A DNA stretch of 64,000 nucleotides from Gp7-AA6 sp036395755 (GCA_036395755.1 DASWCZ010000096.1:59519-123518); one strand, 5' to 3'; numbered from the stretch's first letter, positions 44,542-55,848 are shown. Notes: generated from the letters alone by a model not told the origin. A program made the numbers and translations.

Positions 44542-46367
44542 TCACCGCCGGGGCGCGACCCGGACGATCCGCGGGATTCCGCTCCCGTCTCCCGTTGGCC
44601 GCGGTGGGCAGCGCCACGATGCGCGTCTGAACGCTTCGAGGTCGTCGTCTCGCGCGACGTACCAGAACGGCAGAGGCGGCCACGACCGAAGGAGCTCCTC
44701 CGCCGTCCGGTGATCCCGCCGAGGGACCGGCCGACGTGGGTCCTCTCCGGCCGCGAGGGTCTCGAAGACGATCGGCCACGACAGGGCCTTCGGCGCGAGA
44801 AGGATCGGCGCCGGTGCGAGCTCGCGCGCGGTCCGTCCGAGGTCGCTCTCCAAAACGCAGAACGAGCCCGCCACGAGAGGATCGCGCGGCCAGCGGGTCA
44901 GAAAAGGGACCGTCTCGAGGGCGAACAGAACCGTGAAAGCCAGCGCCCAGAGGCTCGCCGGGCGGCTGGAGGAAGCACGGGCCGCAGCCGCGATCCAGCC
45001 CTCCAGGCTCCCGGCCGCCCAGAGGACGGCGATCCCGAGGAAGGGATAGATGCGCAGCCCGTTGGGCGCTCCGCCCGGGTTGCCGAGGATTCCCGCGGCG
45101 AGGCTCGCGCCGGCGACGAGCCACAGGAGCTCCTCCCCCGCGTTCCCGTCCCGGGACCTGCGATACGACAGCGCGGCGCCCGCGAGCGCGGCGACGCCCA
45201 GGAGAGCGTCGAAGGGGGGGCGGTCCGGGAATCCGTGACGGGGGTTGGGATCCCGCGTCCAGAGAAAGAGGCCCGTGTACTCGACGCCGTTGTAGAGGAG
45301 GCGGAGCGGCGGAGCGCCGGGCCGGTTGCCTCCGGGAACCGCCACGTCTTTCGTCGGGGCGAGAAACGAGACGTCGTGCGCGCGGCCGCCGAGACGCTCG
45401 GGATACTTGAGGAAAGCGGGCACGAAAGGCAGGAAAGCGAGAAGCGCGGTCCCCGTCGCCGTCAGGGCGAGCTTCGTGCCCGCCGGCCGACGAAGACCTC
45501 GGATCGCGAAGATCGCGAACCCGGCCGCGACCGCCCAGGCGGAGACGTACGTGTGGAGCGACAGCCCCAGGAGCAGTCCCGCGACCGCCGCCCATCCCGC
45601 CGATCCGGTTTGGCGCGCGTGGACCGCCGCGGCGGCCGCGGCGAGCACGAGCGACAGCAGCAGGGCGCCGGTCCAGGCCCACCGCGAAAACACGAGCGGC
45701 CATTCTCCGAGCGAGAGAATCGCCATTGCGATGAGGCCGCGGCGGCGCCCGGACACCTCGCGGCCGAGCCAGTACACGGCGGGGAGGGCGAGGCTCCCGC
45801 CCACCGCCGACAGGGCGAGGAGCCCGACGTCTCCCCGTCCGAAGACCCGGAAAAGGAGCTCGCAGAACTTGAGGTAAACGTTCGAGACGAGCGCGCTGTT
45901 GCGGAGTCCCTCGACGGCGAGCGGCTGACCTCCGAGCCACGGGATGCTCCCGGGATGCCGCAACGCGCCCTCGGCTTCGAAGAGGGCGTCGGCCCACACG
46001 CCGGGAGGAATCTGGCGCGGCGCAATCCATCTCAGCACGACGCCGATCGCCAGAATCCCGGCGAAGAGGAGCGCGTGACGCACCCGCGAACCCGAGTCGT
46101 CGCGGGGACAGGCCCCGCGGGCCTGCGCCCGCGGCAGAGATTCCGTCCAGCGAGCGATCCGGGAAAAGACGAAGAACGCCGCTGCCCCAAGGGCCAGATT
46201 TTTCAACCAGAGCAGGGTGACGAGGAGCCACGATTCGCTCGTCCACCAGAAGAGCACCGCAAACCGATCCCGGCGGGCGAACAACAGGAACGTCTGAACG
46301 GCGGCGAACAGGCCAAGCGCAACTGCCGCGCCGTCGTTGCCCCGGCCTCGCTCCGGCCGGTCGCCGC

Positions 46368-46371
<4 letters not shown>
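44542..46371 (-). CDS. GT-C-type membrane glycosyltransferase (family 39/ArnT-like)
   Basis: 609 residues with about ten to twelve hydrophobic helices. After the second helix, RQIPPGVWADALFEAEGALR in the first large loop resembles the acidic loop of GT-C enzymes. The arrangement fits the GT39 PMT/ArnT superfamily, which transfers sugars from polyprenyl phosphate to protein or lipid. Acceptor and donor are unknown; lipid A is possible. The GTG 46371 start overlaps the uvrB stop as GTGA. A REP-like palindrome at 46104-46125 lies inside the gene in the first cytoplasmic segment (ARGACPRDDS), implying an insertion tolerated in a loop. Confidence 0.8.
46104..46125. repeat. REP-like palindrome, copy 4, inside a glycosyltransferase gene
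   Basis: CAGGCCC-CGC-GGGCCTG preceded by GGGGA, the reverse orientation of copy 1. Flanking bases are also shared: GCGGGGACAGG before and CCTGCRCCCGC after. It encodes part of a hydrophilic loop between predicted helices. Confidence 0.55.
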
Positions 46372-48451
<2,080 letters not shown>

Positions 48452-48455
<4 letters not shown>

Positions 48456-48901
48456 GGGAGGGGGGTCGCCGCGGACGCGGGTGGCGTCGATTCTGGCGCC
48501 CGGGAAGGTTTCCCGCGAGCGTTGCCGGCGGCCTTCCGGAAAACGCGGGTCAGCTCGTGAACTTCCTCGCGCCCCACGACTCGGCCGAGCTTCACGGCGT
48601 CCCGCACCCTTTCCATGTCTTCGCTTCGAACCCGCTTTTCCTCGAGCGCGCGGCGGAAACCGGCATAGGCGAGATCGACCTCCGACTTGTCTGAGTCGGT
48701 CACGTCGGGGGCATATCCGGCCCGGACCCGCTCCATGAGGAGGTCGGTGACCGCCGTCGGCTTCTTCTGGATGTACACGCCGAGGCCGATGAGCGCCGCG
48801 ACCAGAAGGACTGCGGCGGCGCCGCAGCCGAGAAGCGCGGCTTTCCAGCAGCCGCGGTTCGCAGGGGGAGCGGCGGGCTCGATGGGAGGCGCCGTGCTCA
48901 C
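48452..48901 (-). CDS. Hypothetical single-pass membrane protein
   Basis: 149 residues, no family recognised. A Pro/Ala-rich N-terminus precedes one transmembrane helix (LLGCGAAAVLLVAALIGLGVYI, about 23-44). A helical charged domain follows (DLLMERVRAGYAPDVTDSDK to KLGRVVGREEVHELTRVF), then a Ser/Pro-rich tail. The start is GTG 48901, 32 bp from the divergent PBP gene. Translation of uvrB is probably coupled to it (TTGA). Confidence 0.65.
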
Positions 48902-48913
48902 GAAGGTTCCGCT

Positions 48914-48922
48914 TATAGCATA
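48914..48922. promoter_or_regulatory. Shared divergent -10 region for uvrB operon and PBP1A
   Basis: TATAGCATA in the 31-bp gap reads TATAGC on the plus strand (48914-48919) and TATGCT on the minus strand (48917-48922). Either could act as a -10. On the minus strand, GTG 48901 would be almost leaderless. No -35 is evident on either strand. Confidence 0.35.
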
Positions 48923-48932
48923 CGGCGCGGCG

Positions 48933-51335
48933 ATGCCTCAAAATGAAGAACGGCATCGCATGGACCGGAGAAAAACCCTCCTCGCCGTCCTGCCGCTCTT
49001 CGTCGCGACGTTGCTCGGCGCGGTCGCCGGGGCTGCGGCGACGAACTTCGTGCGGGTGCCGAGAGTCTCCGAGCTCGAGACCTACCGGCCCGACATCATC
49101 ACCGAGATCCGTGGGAACAACGGTTCCACGATCGCCCGCTACGCGATCGAGCGGAGAATCCTCGTCTCCCGCGGCCAGATCCCGGCGGTCCTGCGCAACG
49201 CGATCATCGCGACCGAGGACAAGAACTTTTTCCGCCACGGCGGCGTGGACGTCCAGCGAACCGTCTCCGCTCTCCTCGCGAACCTTCGGCAGAAGAGCTT
49301 CGCGCAGGGAGGCTCGACGCTGACGCAGCAGCTCGCCCGCGCGATCTTTCTTTCGCCACGCAAGACGATCACCCGGAAGATCAACGAGGCCTTCGTGGCC
49401 TTCGAGATCGAGCGCCGTTATTCGAAAGAACAGATCCTGACGATGTACGCCAACGAGATCTACTTCGGACACGGCAACTACGGGGTCGAGGCCGCCGCCC
49501 GGTACTATTTCGGCAAGAGCATCAAGGACCTGACACTCGCCGAAGCCGCGCTTCTCGCCGGGATCGTGCAGAGGCCGGAAGACCAGTCCCCGTTCCGAAA
49601 CGCGCTCCTCGCGCGACGCCGCCGGGCGACGGCGCTCGCGCGCATGCGGGCGGAGGGCTACATCACGGAGGCCGAGCGGGCCGCCGCGGACGCCGAGCCG
49701 CTCCCGACGAGCCCGTCGCTCGAAGAGACAATCGTCGCCCCGTACTTCTGCGAAGAGATCCGACAGTATCTCGAACGCACATACGGCGAGCAGGAGCTCT
49801 ATCGCCGCGGTCTCAAGATCGAGTCCACGCTCGACCCGCGCCTGCAGGCGTCGTCCGAGGAGGCGCTCGGGTGGGGCCTGAGGCGCCTGGCGCGCCGCCA
49901 CGGTTTCCGACGGCCGCGCAACCTCCTGGCGGAGGGGTACCGGGATCTGGACACCTTCGTGGACCCCTCCTGGGAAGGGCCCACGGCCGCGGCGGGAACC
50001 GCTCTCCGGGGCGTCGTCCTTTCGGTCTCGCGCGCGGGCGCGGACATCCGCGTTGGAAAGAAAGTCCTCTCGCTGCCTCCCTCCGGCCTCGCGTGGACGG
50101 CCGCGGCCGATCCCTCGAAGATCCTCTCGCGCGGAGACCTGGTGACCGTCACCATCGAACAGAAAAAGGACGGCGCGGAACAGCTTTCCCTGGAGCAGGA
50201 CCCGAAAGAAGAGGGAGCGGTCCTGATCGTCGAGAACGCGACCGGAGCCGTCCGCGCGATGGTGGGCGGGTACGACTGGACGCGCTCGAAGTTCAACCGA
50301 ACCACGCAGGCTCTGCGCCAGGCCGGCTCGACCTTCAAGCCGTTCGTCTATCTCGCCGCGCTCGAGGCGGGATATACGCCGTCCGACACCGTCTTCGACG
50401 GGCCGATCTCGATCGTCTTCGATCCCCGTCAGCCGCCGTACCGGCCGAGCAATTACGACGGCAAGTTCCGCGGGATCGTGACGTTTCGCCGGGCGCTCGA
50501 GTATTCGTACAACGTCTCGGCGGTGCGCGTTTCCGAGATGGTGGGCCGCGCCCACGTCATCGACGCGGCCCACCGTCTCGGCATCCGCCAGAAGCTCTTC
50601 CCCTATCCTTCGGTCGCCCTCGGGGCTTTCGAGGTGACGCTCGCGGAGATGACCTCGGCGTTTTCGGTCTTCGCGAACCAGGGCCTCGCGTTTCCGATCT
50701 ATCTCTTCGACCGGATCACGGATTCCAACGGGGACGTGCTCGAGCAGGTGCGTCCCGATGCGCGCGAGGTCGCGAGCCCGCAGGCGTGCTTCCAGCTCCT
50801 CCAGATGTTGAAGGGCGTCACGCAGCGCGGCACCGGGGCTTCGGCCGCACGGCTCAAGCTGAACATCGCCGGCAAGACCGGCACGACGAACGACTTCACC
50901 GACGCCTGGTTCCTCGGGATGACGCCCCGCTACACGATCGGCGTGTGGGTGGGCAATGACAGGAAGACCGAAAGCCTGGGAAAGGGAATGGACGGCGCGC
51001 ACGCGGCTCTGCCGATCTGGATCCGGGTCGTCGAGAAGATGAAGGACGGCGGGCAGCTCGACCCGAAGGAAGATTTCGACACGCCGCCCAACGTCGTGTT
51101 CACAGCCGTCGACTACGAGACCGGACTGAAGGCGACCCCCGGGAGCCCGCGCCCGATCCTGGAGACGTTCGTTTCGGGATCGCAGCCGACCGAAGAATGG
51201 TCTTCGCGCTGGGAGGAGATCACTCGTCTTCCCTGGTCACTCCAGCGGTCGTTCTATCTGCCGAAGAAAGGCGAGATCTCCGAAGAAGGAGCTCCCGGGC
51301 CGGCGCCCACGCCCCAGCCGACGCCGGTTCCCTAG
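48933..51335 (+). CDS. Class A penicillin-binding protein (PBP1A family)
   Basis: 800 residues. A membrane anchor (LLAVLPLFVATLLGAVAGAAA) precedes the GT51 transglycosylase domain with its catalytic Glu (ATEDKNFFRHGGVD) and GGSTLTQQLARAIFL. The transpeptidase domain has SxxK GSTFKPF, SxN SYNVSAV and KTG AGKTGTTND. The tail is Pro-rich. It polymerises and cross-links peptidoglycan from the periplasmic face. ATG 48933 is used here; ATG 48960 is also possible, and neither has a convincing ribosome-binding site. Its divergent neighbour may share the promoter gap. Confidence 0.94.
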   Translation: MPQNEERHRMDRRKTLLAVLPLFVATLLGAVAGAAATNFVRVPRVSELETYRPDIITEIRGNNGSTIARYAIERRILVSRGQIPAVLRNAIIATEDKNFFRHGGVDVQRTVSALLANLRQKSFAQGGSTLTQQLARAIFLSPRKTITRKINEAFVAFEIERRYSKEQILTMYANEIYFGHGNYGVEAAARYYFGKSIKDLTLAEAALLAGIVQRPEDQSPFRNALLARRRRATALARMRAEGYITEAERAAADAEPLPTSPSLEETIVAPYFCEEIRQYLERTYGEQELYRRGLKIESTLDPRLQASSEEALGWGLRRLARRHGFRRPRNLLAEGYRDLDTFVDPSWEGPTAAAGTALRGVVLSVSRAGADIRVGKKVLSLPPSGLAWTAAADPSKILSRGDLVTVTIEQKKDGAEQLSLEQDPKEEGAVLIVENATGAVRAMVGGYDWTRSKFNRTTQALRQAGSTFKPFVYLAALEAGYTPSDTVFDGPISIVFDPRQPPYRPSNYDGKFRGIVTFRRALEYSYNVSAVRVSEMVGRAHVIDAAHRLGIRQKLFPYPSVALGAFEVTLAEMTSAFSVFANQGLAFPIYLFDRITDSNGDVLEQVRPDAREVASPQACFQLLQMLKGVTQRGTGASAARLKLNIAGKTGTTNDFTDAWFLGMTPRYTIGVWVGNDRKTESLGKGMDGAHAALPIWIRVVEKMKDGGQLDPKEDFDTPPNVVFTAVDYETGLKATPGSPRPILETFVSGSQPTEEWSSRWEEITRLPWSLQRSFYLPKKGEISEEGAPGPAPTPQPTPVP

Positions 51336-51341
51336 GGCGGT

Positions 51342-51800
51342 TCAGGCGGTCACGACGGTGACCGGCTGAACTTCGACGACTAACTCCGCGACCACGTCGC
51401 GGTGCAGCCGGACGTGCACCGTGTGCTCGCCCAGGCGCTTGATCGGTTCGGCGACCTCGATGCGGCGGCGGTCCACTTCGATTCCCCGCTCTCCCAGAGC
51501 GTCGGCGATTTCCGTCGGCGTTACGGAGCCATAGAGGACGTCGCCCTCCCCCGCCTTCTTCGTGACCGTGATGCGGAGACCCTCGATCTTTCGGGATGCC
51601 TCTTCCGCGACCGCCTTCTCACGCAGGTTCTTGTCGTCGTACTTCTTTCTCTCCTCGGTCAACCGCCGGGCGTTCGCCGGCGTCGCCTCCCAGGCGAGCC
51701 CCTGCGGGAAGAGAAAGTTGCGTGCGTAACCGGGCTTGACGGCGACGGTGTCCCCGCGGTGCCCGAGTCCTCGAACGTCGTCGGCCAGAATGACTTTCAT
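51342..51800 (-). CDS. rplI: 50S ribosomal protein L9
   Basis: 152 residues. The N-terminal domain MKVILADDVRGLGHRGDTVA and GYARNFLFPQGLA are diagnostic, followed by the long central helix and C-terminal domain. The ATG overlaps the DUF2232 stop as ATGA. It ends the rpsF-rpsR-DUF2232-rplI cluster. Confidence 0.97.
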   Translation of the reverse strand: MKVILADDVRGLGHRGDTVAVKPGYARNFLFPQGLAWEATPANARRLTEERKKYDDKNLREKAVAEEASRKIEGLRITVTKKAGEGDVLYGSVTPTEIADALGERGIEVDRRRIEVAEPIKRLGEHTVHVRLHRDVVAELVVEVQPVTVVTA

Positions 51801-52786
51801 CGCGTTTCGATTGCTCCTGCGCCTCGACGGCGAAAATCGACGTACCAGTCGAACAACCCCAGCAACGCGACCCCGACGTTCATCGGGAAGTAGGCGACCA
51901 GGGTATAGACCCCCACTCGGAGGAGCCAGAACCGAAACCACCTCCGCGCGAAGTGGCAGATGATAGAGAGGCCCGCCACGAAATACAAGGCGGTGAGCGG
52001 CAGAAGGATGCTGCCCATCGCGGGCCGGGCAGCGGGGGGGACGAAGACCGACCCCGCGCCTGCGGCGACGAAGAGCGGGGCCACCCCCGCCGGCAGGCGC
52101 AGCCGCTCGAAACGGGCTGCCTCCGCGGACGGCGCTGGACGGGCGAGCCTCGCCCCGGAGTAGAACGAGATCGCGCCGCAGAAAACCCAGAGAAGCCCGA
52201 GCAGTCCCGCCCAGTACCGGCGGCTGAACTCGCGGGCCGCGTTCAAGGTCGCGCGCACCCGGAGAACGGTCTCCGCGTCCATCCCGGAGCGCCCGTAGGA
52301 ATCCATCGCCGCCGGGATCATCCGATCGAACTCCTTCGCGATCTGCTCGCCGACCGGCTGGCCGGCCGCGGCCGCGTCGCCGACGAAGAGAGCCGCCAGG
52401 AGGATCGCCCCCGTGGCACACAGAAGGAGGAACGCGAGCGAGGGACGTCCCATTCGGCGCGACACGGATGCGAAGACGGCGGGCAGGGCCGCGGTACCGG
52501 CGGCCAGCGCGCCGCGCATCCATGCCTCCGACCCGCCCGCGGTTGCGAGCGCCACCGCGGCAACGAGCGCTCCGGCGAGCGCCGACGCCACGAGCGCGGC
52601 GACGGCGCCTCTCCGATGAGCGAGCCGGACGGGCGGAATTCCCGCCAGTGGAAGGCCGATCGCGCCGACGAGCGGCAACGCGAGGAAGAGCGCGAACGCG
52701 AGGGCCGAGAGCCCCGCCGCCAGCGCAATCTCTCTCGCCGTCGATGCCGTTCCCGACGACGGCTCCTCGTCGCGGGCTTCAATCAC
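51797..52786 (-). CDS. DUF2232-like polytopic membrane protein
   Basis: 329 residues with about seven hydrophobic segments. Its place between rpsR and rplI is where DUF2232 proteins occur in Firmicutes and deltaproteobacteria, and the C-terminal LRVGVYTLVAYFPMNVGVAL fits that family. Function unknown. Start is ATG 52786, 24 bp after the rpsR stop. Confidence 0.8.
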   Translation of the reverse strand: MIEARDEEPSSGTASTAREIALAAGLSALAFALFLALPLVGAIGLPLAGIPPVRLAHRRGAVAALVASALAGALVAAVALATAGGSEAWMRGALAAGTAALPAVFASVSRRMGRPSLAFLLLCATGAILLAALFVGDAAAAGQPVGEQIAKEFDRMIPAAMDSYGRSGMDAETVLRVRATLNAAREFSRRYWAGLLGLLWVFCGAISFYSGARLARPAPSAEAARFERLRLPAGVAPLFVAAGAGSVFVPPAARPAMGSILLPLTALYFVAGLSIICHFARRWFRFWLLRVGVYTLVAYFPMNVGVALLGLFDWYVDFRRRGAGAIETR

Positions 52787-52810
52787 GTGAGAAGCCGGAT
52801 CGTCGACGAC

Positions 52811-53095
52811 TCAGTCCGTGGCGTACGGCAGGAGCGCGATGGACCGGGCCCGCTTGATGGCGGTCTGGAGCTTGCGCTGGTGCAGAGCGCAGGTTCCGGA
52901 AATCCGCCGCGGCAGGATCTTGCCCCGCTCGGGGATGAATCCCTGGAGGAGCTTCACGTCCTTCCAGTCGACGTACTCGAGCTTTTCCGCACAGAACTTG
53001 CAGACCTTGCGGCGGCGGACGAAGAACTTCTTGCGGGTTGTGGTCTTTCCATCGCGGCTCGACGCGCTCGACCGTCCACGCGGCGCAGGGCTCAT
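52811..53095 (-). CDS. rpsR: 30S ribosomal protein S18
   Basis: 94 residues. The S18 core RRRKVCKFCAEKLEYVDWKD, containing the CxxC zinc-type pair retained in C+ S18 proteins, and GTCALHQRKLQTAIKRARSI are diagnostic. A Ser/Arg-rich N-terminal tail of about 20 residues is extra. ATG 53095 overlaps the rpsF stop as ATGA. Confidence 0.97.
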   Translation of the reverse strand: MSPAPRGRSSASSRDGKTTTRKKFFVRRRKVCKFCAEKLEYVDWKDVKLLQGFIPERGKILPRRISGTCALHQRKLQTAIKRARSIALLPYATD

Positions 53096-53532
53096 GACGG
53101 CTCTCCCTTCTCCGCTGCCGGCGGAATCTCGGCGGACGCCGGCGCCGCCGCGGGCGCCATGGGCGCCATGGGCGCCGGCGGACGAGGCGGCCGCTTCGCC
53201 GCCTTCTCGCGCTGCCGGACGGCGGATTTCGCGGCCCGCTTCAGCTCGAGGTCGGCCCGAACCGCGAGGTGCCGCAGCACCTGGTCGGAGAGCTTCATTC
53301 GCCGCTCCGTCTCGGCGATCACCGCCGGCTCGGCGGAAACCTGGAAATAGTGGTAGTAGGCCTCTCTCTTCCGAAGGATCGGAAAGGCCAGCCGGCGCCG
53401 CCCCCAAGTCTCGTCCTTGACGATCTCAGCGCCGCCGTCGGAAAGAATCTTGCGGTATTCGGACGCCACTTTTAAAGCGTCCTCGTCGTTCAGGTCGGGC
53501 GTGACCAGCGCGACGATGTCATAGAGCCTCAT
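53092..53532 (-). CDS. rpsF: 30S ribosomal protein S6
   Basis: 146 residues. S6 core: MRLYDIVALVTPDLNDEDAL and EAYYHYFQVSAEP. After residue 95 is a Lys/Pro/Ala tail with MAPMAPAAAP, encoded by imperfect 9-bp units (GGGCGCCAT at 53152-53169, then a variant). S6 forms a complex with S18. ATG overlaps the pth stop as ATGA. Confidence 0.96.
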   Translation of the reverse strand: MRLYDIVALVTPDLNDEDALKVASEYRKILSDGGAEIVKDETWGRRRLAFPILRKREAYYHYFQVSAEPAVIAETERRMKLSDQVLRHLAVRADLELKRAAKSAVRQREKAAKRPPRPPAPMAPMAPAAAPASAEIPPAAEKGEPS

Positions 53533-54155
53533 TCGCTCCTCCTCTTGGATGTCAATCCCGGCTCGTCGGAGCCGGGAGAGGATAGTTTTCGATTCGCGAG
53601 TCTCATCGCGGCCTCGATCCCGTCCGTGAGCCAGAGCCGAAGCGCTTCGACCGCCCGGTCGATGCTCTCTTCGAACAGTTCCCTTTCTCCTCGGCGAAAC
53701 GGCTCGAGAACGTAGTCACCCAGGTGGTCGCGCTCCCGGGAGTAGTGTCGACCGCGCACTCCCACCCGCAGTCGGGCGAACTCGTTCGTTCGGAGCCGTT
53801 CGATCACCGACGCCATCCCTTTCTGTCCGCCGGCGGATCCGCGTGGCCGCATCCGCAGAAGGCCGAGAGGCAGGTCGATGTCGTCGAAGACGATGCAGAG
53901 GTCTTCGGGACCGATGCCATTCTTTTCGCAAAGAGCTCGAACGGCCTCTCCGGAGGCGTTCATGAAAGTCTGCGGAAGCGCGAGCACTATGCTCTTCCCC
54001 GAAACGTGGCCGCGCCCCACCCGGGATTTACCCTCGCGCGACCGGATCCGGATGCCCTCTTCCGCCGCCAGCCTCTCCACGACCCGGAACCCCGCGTTGT
54101 GGCGGGTTCCTTCGTAGCGGGCGCCCGGGTTCCCGAGGCCGACGATCGCGTGCAG
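53529..54155 (-). CDS. pth: Peptidyl-tRNA hydrolase, starting at CTG
   Basis: 208 residues. Recycles peptidyl-tRNA released early. The active site is present: Asn9 (HAIVGLGNPGARY), His19 (GTRHNAGF), and the downstream DDIDLPLG and GSAGGQKGM. The nearest ATG/GTG/TTG (GTG 54080) lies 75 bp downstream, beyond His19. An in-frame TAA (the rplY stop) ends at 54159, one codon before CTG 54155. The only candidates ahead of the active site are CGC and CTG, so CTG 54155 (with AAGGAG upstream) must be the start unless the sequence is wrong. It sits between rplY and rpsF, a conserved order. Confidence 0.96.
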   Translation of the reverse strand: MHAIVGLGNPGARYEGTRHNAGFRVVERLAAEEGIRIRSREGKSRVGRGHVSGKSIVLALPQTFMNASGEAVRALCEKNGIGPEDLCIVFDDIDLPLGLLRMRPRGSAGGQKGMASVIERLRTNEFARLRVGVRGRHYSRERDHLGDYVLEPFRRGERELFEESIDRAVEALRLWLTDGIEAAMRLANRKLSSPGSDEPGLTSKRRSE

Positions 54156-54158
54156 GCG

Positions 54159-54842
54159 TTACTTCTCCTTCTTCTCTTCCCCCTCTTCCTCGGTGACCGC
54201 CTTGCCCTTGCGGAGGACTTCCGGCTCGGTCGGTTCCACGGCGGCGAGTTCCGCCTCGGCGACGACCGGGACCTCTTCGTGCGCCGGGTGCGCGACGTGC
54301 ACGATGACCTTTTCGAGGTCGTCGACGATCTCCACTCCTTCCGGCGCCTTCACCTCGGAAAGTCGGATAGCGTCTCCGATCGCGAGTTCGCTCACGTCCA
54401 CCGGCAGGTGCTCGGGGATGTCGGTCGGCAGGCACTCGATCTCGATCTCGCGGGTCACGAAATCGAGAATTCCGGCGTCGGTTTTCACGCCCTTCGCGAC
54501 GCCGACGATCTCCACGGGGACCTTCACTCGAATCTTCGTGTCCATCAGGACGCGCACGAAGTCGAGGTGGACGGGCCGGCGGGAGACCGGATCGCGCTGG
54601 AAATCGCGGATCATCGCGTGACGGGTCTCCCCGGAGCCCTGGAGCTTCAGGAGGAAGATCGCGTTTTCCCCTGCTCCTGCGCGAAAGGCGTCTGCCAGGG
54701 ACCGGACCTCCACGGTCACGGGAATCGTCTCCTTGCCCGCTCCGTACACGACGGCGGGGATCTTTCCCGCCGCCCGCGTGCGGCGGGCTTCGTTCTTTCC
54801 GTGCGTCGATCGCTTCTCGACGGTGAGCTCGATGGTCTTCAT
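54159..54842 (-). CDS. rplY: 50S ribosomal protein L25, Ctc form
   Basis: 227 residues. The N-terminal L25 domain (RSTHGKNEARRTRAAGKIPA, VVYGAGKE) binds 5S rRNA, and the C-terminal TL5/Ctc domain ends in a Lys/Glu-rich tail. It has the long form found in many bacteria, not the 94-residue E. coli form. The promoter is at 54879-54884. ATG 54842 follows a GAAGGGAAGAAC leader. Confidence 0.96.
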   Translation of the reverse strand: MKTIELTVEKRSTHGKNEARRTRAAGKIPAVVYGAGKETIPVTVEVRSLADAFRAGAGENAIFLLKLQGSGETRHAMIRDFQRDPVSRRPVHLDFVRVLMDTKIRVKVPVEIVGVAKGVKTDAGILDFVTREIEIECLPTDIPEHLPVDVSELAIGDAIRLSEVKAPEGVEIVDDLEKVIVHVAHPAHEEVPVVAEAELAAVEPTEPEVLRKGKAVTEEEGEEKKEK

Positions 54843-54878
54843 GTTCTTCCCTTCGCGGAGAGTTGCAAAAAACGCGAC

Positions 54879-54884
54879 ATTCTA
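54879..54884 (-). promoter_or_regulatory. Extended -10 of the rplY operon
   Basis: Minus strand TGTGTAGAAT: TG-n-TAGAAT, whose TAG is also the prs stop codon. Transcription would start near 54872, giving a leader of about 30 nt before ATG 54842. No -35 is visible. It could drive rplY to rplI. Confidence 0.5.
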
Positions 54885-55838
54885 CACAAAAAGGGAAGAA
54901 ACGGAAGCTCCCTCGTGGATTCGCTGGATCGCCTCCCCCAGAAGGGGCGCGACCGAGAGGGTACGGATCTTCTTGCAGCGGCTCATCGCGTCGTCGAGCG
55001 GGATCGTGTTCGTCACGAGCAAAGTCTCGAGCCCGGACTCCTGGATCCGCTCGTGTGCCGGCCCGGAGAAGACCGGGTGCACCGCCGCGGCGAACGTCCG
55101 GAGCGCTCCGTGCTGCCGGAGCGCCTCCTCGGCCTGGACGAGCGTTCCGGCCGTGTCGATGATGTCGTCCAAGATCAGGACGTTCTTGCCCTCGACGTCT
55201 CCGACGACGTTCAAGACCTCGGTTTCGTTCGGTCCGCTGCGCCGCTTGTCGATGATGGCGAGCGACGCGCCGAGGCGCTTTCCGATCGCACGGGCGCGCG
55301 CGACGCCGCCGACGTCGGGGGACACGATCACCAGGTCGTCGACGCTCATTTCCCGGATCGCGTCGAGTAAGACGGGAGCCGCGAAGAGATGGTCCACGGG
55401 GATGTTGAAGAACCCCTGGATCTGAAGCGTGTGGAGGTCCATCGTCAAGATCCGGTCTGCGCCGGAGGCCGTCAAGAGGTCCGCCATCAGCTTGGCGGCG
55501 ATCGGAACGCGCGGCTTGTCCTTCTTGTCCTGGCGCGCGTATCCGAAGTACGGCATGACCGCCGTGATTCGCGAAGCCGAGGAACGCCGGAAAGCGTCGA
55601 GCAGGATCAGGAGCTCCATGATGTGGTCGTTGACTGGGGAGCACGTCGGCTGGACGACGAAGATGTCCGCGCCCCGGACGTTCTCGTCGATCTGGCAGTA
55701 GTTCTCTCCGTCGGAGAAGTTGAAGAGCGTGATCTCGCCCAACGCGATGCCGAGATACTCGCAGATCTCCCGGGCGAGGGCGGGGTGGGCCCGGCCGGAA
55801 AAGATCTTGAGTTCCCCGTAGGAGAAGTTGGCGATCAA
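54882..55838 (-). CDS. prs: Ribose-phosphate pyrophosphokinase
   Basis: 318 residues. Makes PRPP from ribose 5-phosphate and ATP. NFSDGENYCQIDENVRGADI, MDLHTLQIQGFFNIPVDHL, VSPDVGGVARA and the PRPP loop DDIIDTAGTLVQA are all present. TTG 55838 gives the family N-terminus. A TAGAAT -10 lies 10 bp upstream, so the mRNA may be almost leaderless, though prs may also be read from the tRNA-Gln promoter upstream. Confidence 0.96.
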   Translation of the reverse strand: MIANFSYGELKIFSGRAHPALAREICEYLGIALGEITLFNFSDGENYCQIDENVRGADIFVVQPTCSPVNDHIMELLILLDAFRRSSASRITAVMPYFGYARQDKKDKPRVPIAAKLMADLLTASGADRILTMDLHTLQIQGFFNIPVDHLFAAPVLLDAIREMSVDDLVIVSPDVGGVARARAIGKRLGASLAIIDKRRSGPNETEVLNVVGDVEGKNVLILDDIIDTAGTLVQAEEALRQHGALRTFAAAVHPVFSGPAHERIQESGLETLLVTNTIPLDDAMSRCKKIRTLSVAPLLGEAIQRIHEGASVSSLFV

Positions 55839-55848
55839 GCGCGCGGGA

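Noticed and set aside
48456..51002. The 5' extension of a very long minus frame through PBP1A
   Set aside because: The frame is open by chance over antisense PBP1A; only the 3' part, uvrB, has real motifs, and translation would begin near 48455.
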